Shown piece after piece: positions 6,478-7,082 of a stretch of 7,082 nt of DNA (positions within the stretch are counted from its first letter, which is position 1; each line of letters starts with the position of its first letter). The notes below the pieces were generated by a model, which did not search any database, was not told the DNA's origin, and worked only from the letters and a program-made list of their open reading frames with translations. The position numbers were made by a program, and so were the translations under genes. Origin of the DNA: an uncultured Bacteroidota bacterium (lineage in GTDB: Bacteria; Bacteroidota; Bacteroidia; Chitinophagales; Chitinophagaceae); the NCBI GenBank assembly GCA_903912405.1, contig CAIWHF010000005.1, positions 1 through 7,082 on the forward strand, written 5' to 3'.

Positions 6478-7082
6478 TTATACATTAAATCGGAAATGCA
6501 TTACATCTCCATCTTGTACGACATACTCTTTACCTTCAATGCGTAATTTACCTTTATCTCTTGCACCCGACTCTCCACCAAAAGCAATAAAATCATTGTA
6601 GGCAATTACTTCTGCTTTAATAAAGCCTTTTTCAAAATCGGTATGAATTACACTAGCTGCTTGCGGTGCTTTCCATCCTTTTTGAATGGTCCATGCTCTT
6701 ACTTCTTGTACACCGGCTGTAAAATAAGTAGCCAAATCTAATAAGGTATATGCTACTCTAATTAATCTATTCAAACCGGGTTCTTTCAAGCCATATTCCG
6801 ATAAAAATAACTCTTTATCTTCTTGTGCTTCCATTTCTGAAATTTGAGCTTCAATAGTATTGTTCATCACTATTACTTCAGAACTCTCTGCGTGTGCAGC
6901 GGCTATTAAAGCTTCTGAATATGTATTACCCGTATGAATTGAAGACTCATCTACATTGGCTACAAACAATACCGGTTTTTGAGTAAGTAAGAAAATATCA
7001 GCAATAGCTTCTAAATCTTCTCCTTCTAATCGCAAGCCTCTTATATTCTTACCTTCTGATAATTGCTTTAAGCATTTATTAA
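6478..7082 (-). CDS. ychF: Ribosome-associated ATPase YchF (OLA1/Obg family), C-terminal part; gene runs off the right edge
   Basis: The frame stays open to the window edge, so about 200 C-terminal residues of a protein usually near 365 are visible; the N-terminal P-loop part lies outside. An in-frame TTG at 7035 is not the start, since homologous sequence (KCLKQLSEGKNIRGLRLEG) continues upstream of it. Visible are the end of the G domain with KPVLFVANVDE, whose NVDE (6946-6957) is the NxxE form of the G4 motif that makes YchF prefer ATP over GTP, and the TGS domain with RAWTIQKGWKAPQAA, VIHTDFEKGFI, AFGGESGARDKGKLR and the closing QDGDVMHFRFNV. YchF binds ribosomes and has been tied to stress and translation control in bacteria. 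It converges on the serine hydrolase gene and shares its terminator. Nothing in the visible part looks damaged. Confidence 0.96.
   Translation of the reverse strand, partial: NKCLKQLSEGKNIRGLRLEGEDLEAIADIFLLTQKPVLFVANVDESSIHTGNTYSEALIAAAHAESSEVIVMNNTIEAQISEMEAQEDKELFLSEYGLKEPGLNRLIRVAYTLLDLATYFTAGVQEVRAWTIQKGWKAPQAASVIHTDFEKGFIKAEVIAYNDFIAFGGESGARDKGKLRIEGKEYVVQDGDVMHFRFNV

Noticed and set aside
7033..7035. TTG at 7035 as the ychF start
   Set aside because: The frame continues to the window edge with YchF-like sequence, so the gene is cut by the window, not short.

Overview
The window looks like ordinary low-GC chromosomal DNA from a member of the Bacteroidota, possibly near Chitinophagaceae. 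The reasons are the protein types (a MutL starting MSDVINLL, a secreted GH3 enzyme with the motif MDAEWGLGMRL, a YchF), the lack of Shine-Dalgarno sequences at well-placed starts, and a perfect Bacteroidota-type -7 box (TANNTTTG) before mutL. The family-level placement is an inference. I see no RNA gene, transposon, CRISPR array, phage gene or other sign of an accessory island.

Layout. Left block, minus strand (70-3313): mutL, then a PaaE-like FAD/[2Fe-2S] reductase 6 bp after it, then a small unrecognised protein whose first ATG overlaps the reductase stop. The tight packing suggests one transcript that ends at a strong bidirectional hairpin (21-54). A 141-bp divergent intergenic region (3314-3454) holds candidate promoters for both directions. 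Right block, plus strand (3455-6443): a secreted NagZ-like glycoside hydrolase family 3 enzyme and, 4 bp after it, a secreted serine beta-lactamase-fold hydrolase. This pair probably acts on peptidoglycan or its fragments in the periplasm. It ends at a second bidirectional hairpin (6445-6472), shared with the convergent gene ychF (minus strand, 6478 to the right edge), which lacks its N-terminal part because the window ends.

How the genes relate. The GH3 and serine hydrolase genes form a plausible functional pair: sugar removal plus peptide or ester cleavage on cell-wall material. In my recollection of Bacteroidota proteins these two activities are often joined in one polypeptide of about 1000 residues. 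Here they are two genes, each with its own signal peptide. The mutL block joins genes with no obvious shared pathway. I found no convincing novel system. The points most worth checking are the two-gene form of the GH3/serine hydrolase pair, the eroded endonuclease motif in MutL, and the small uncharacterised protein coupled to the reductase.
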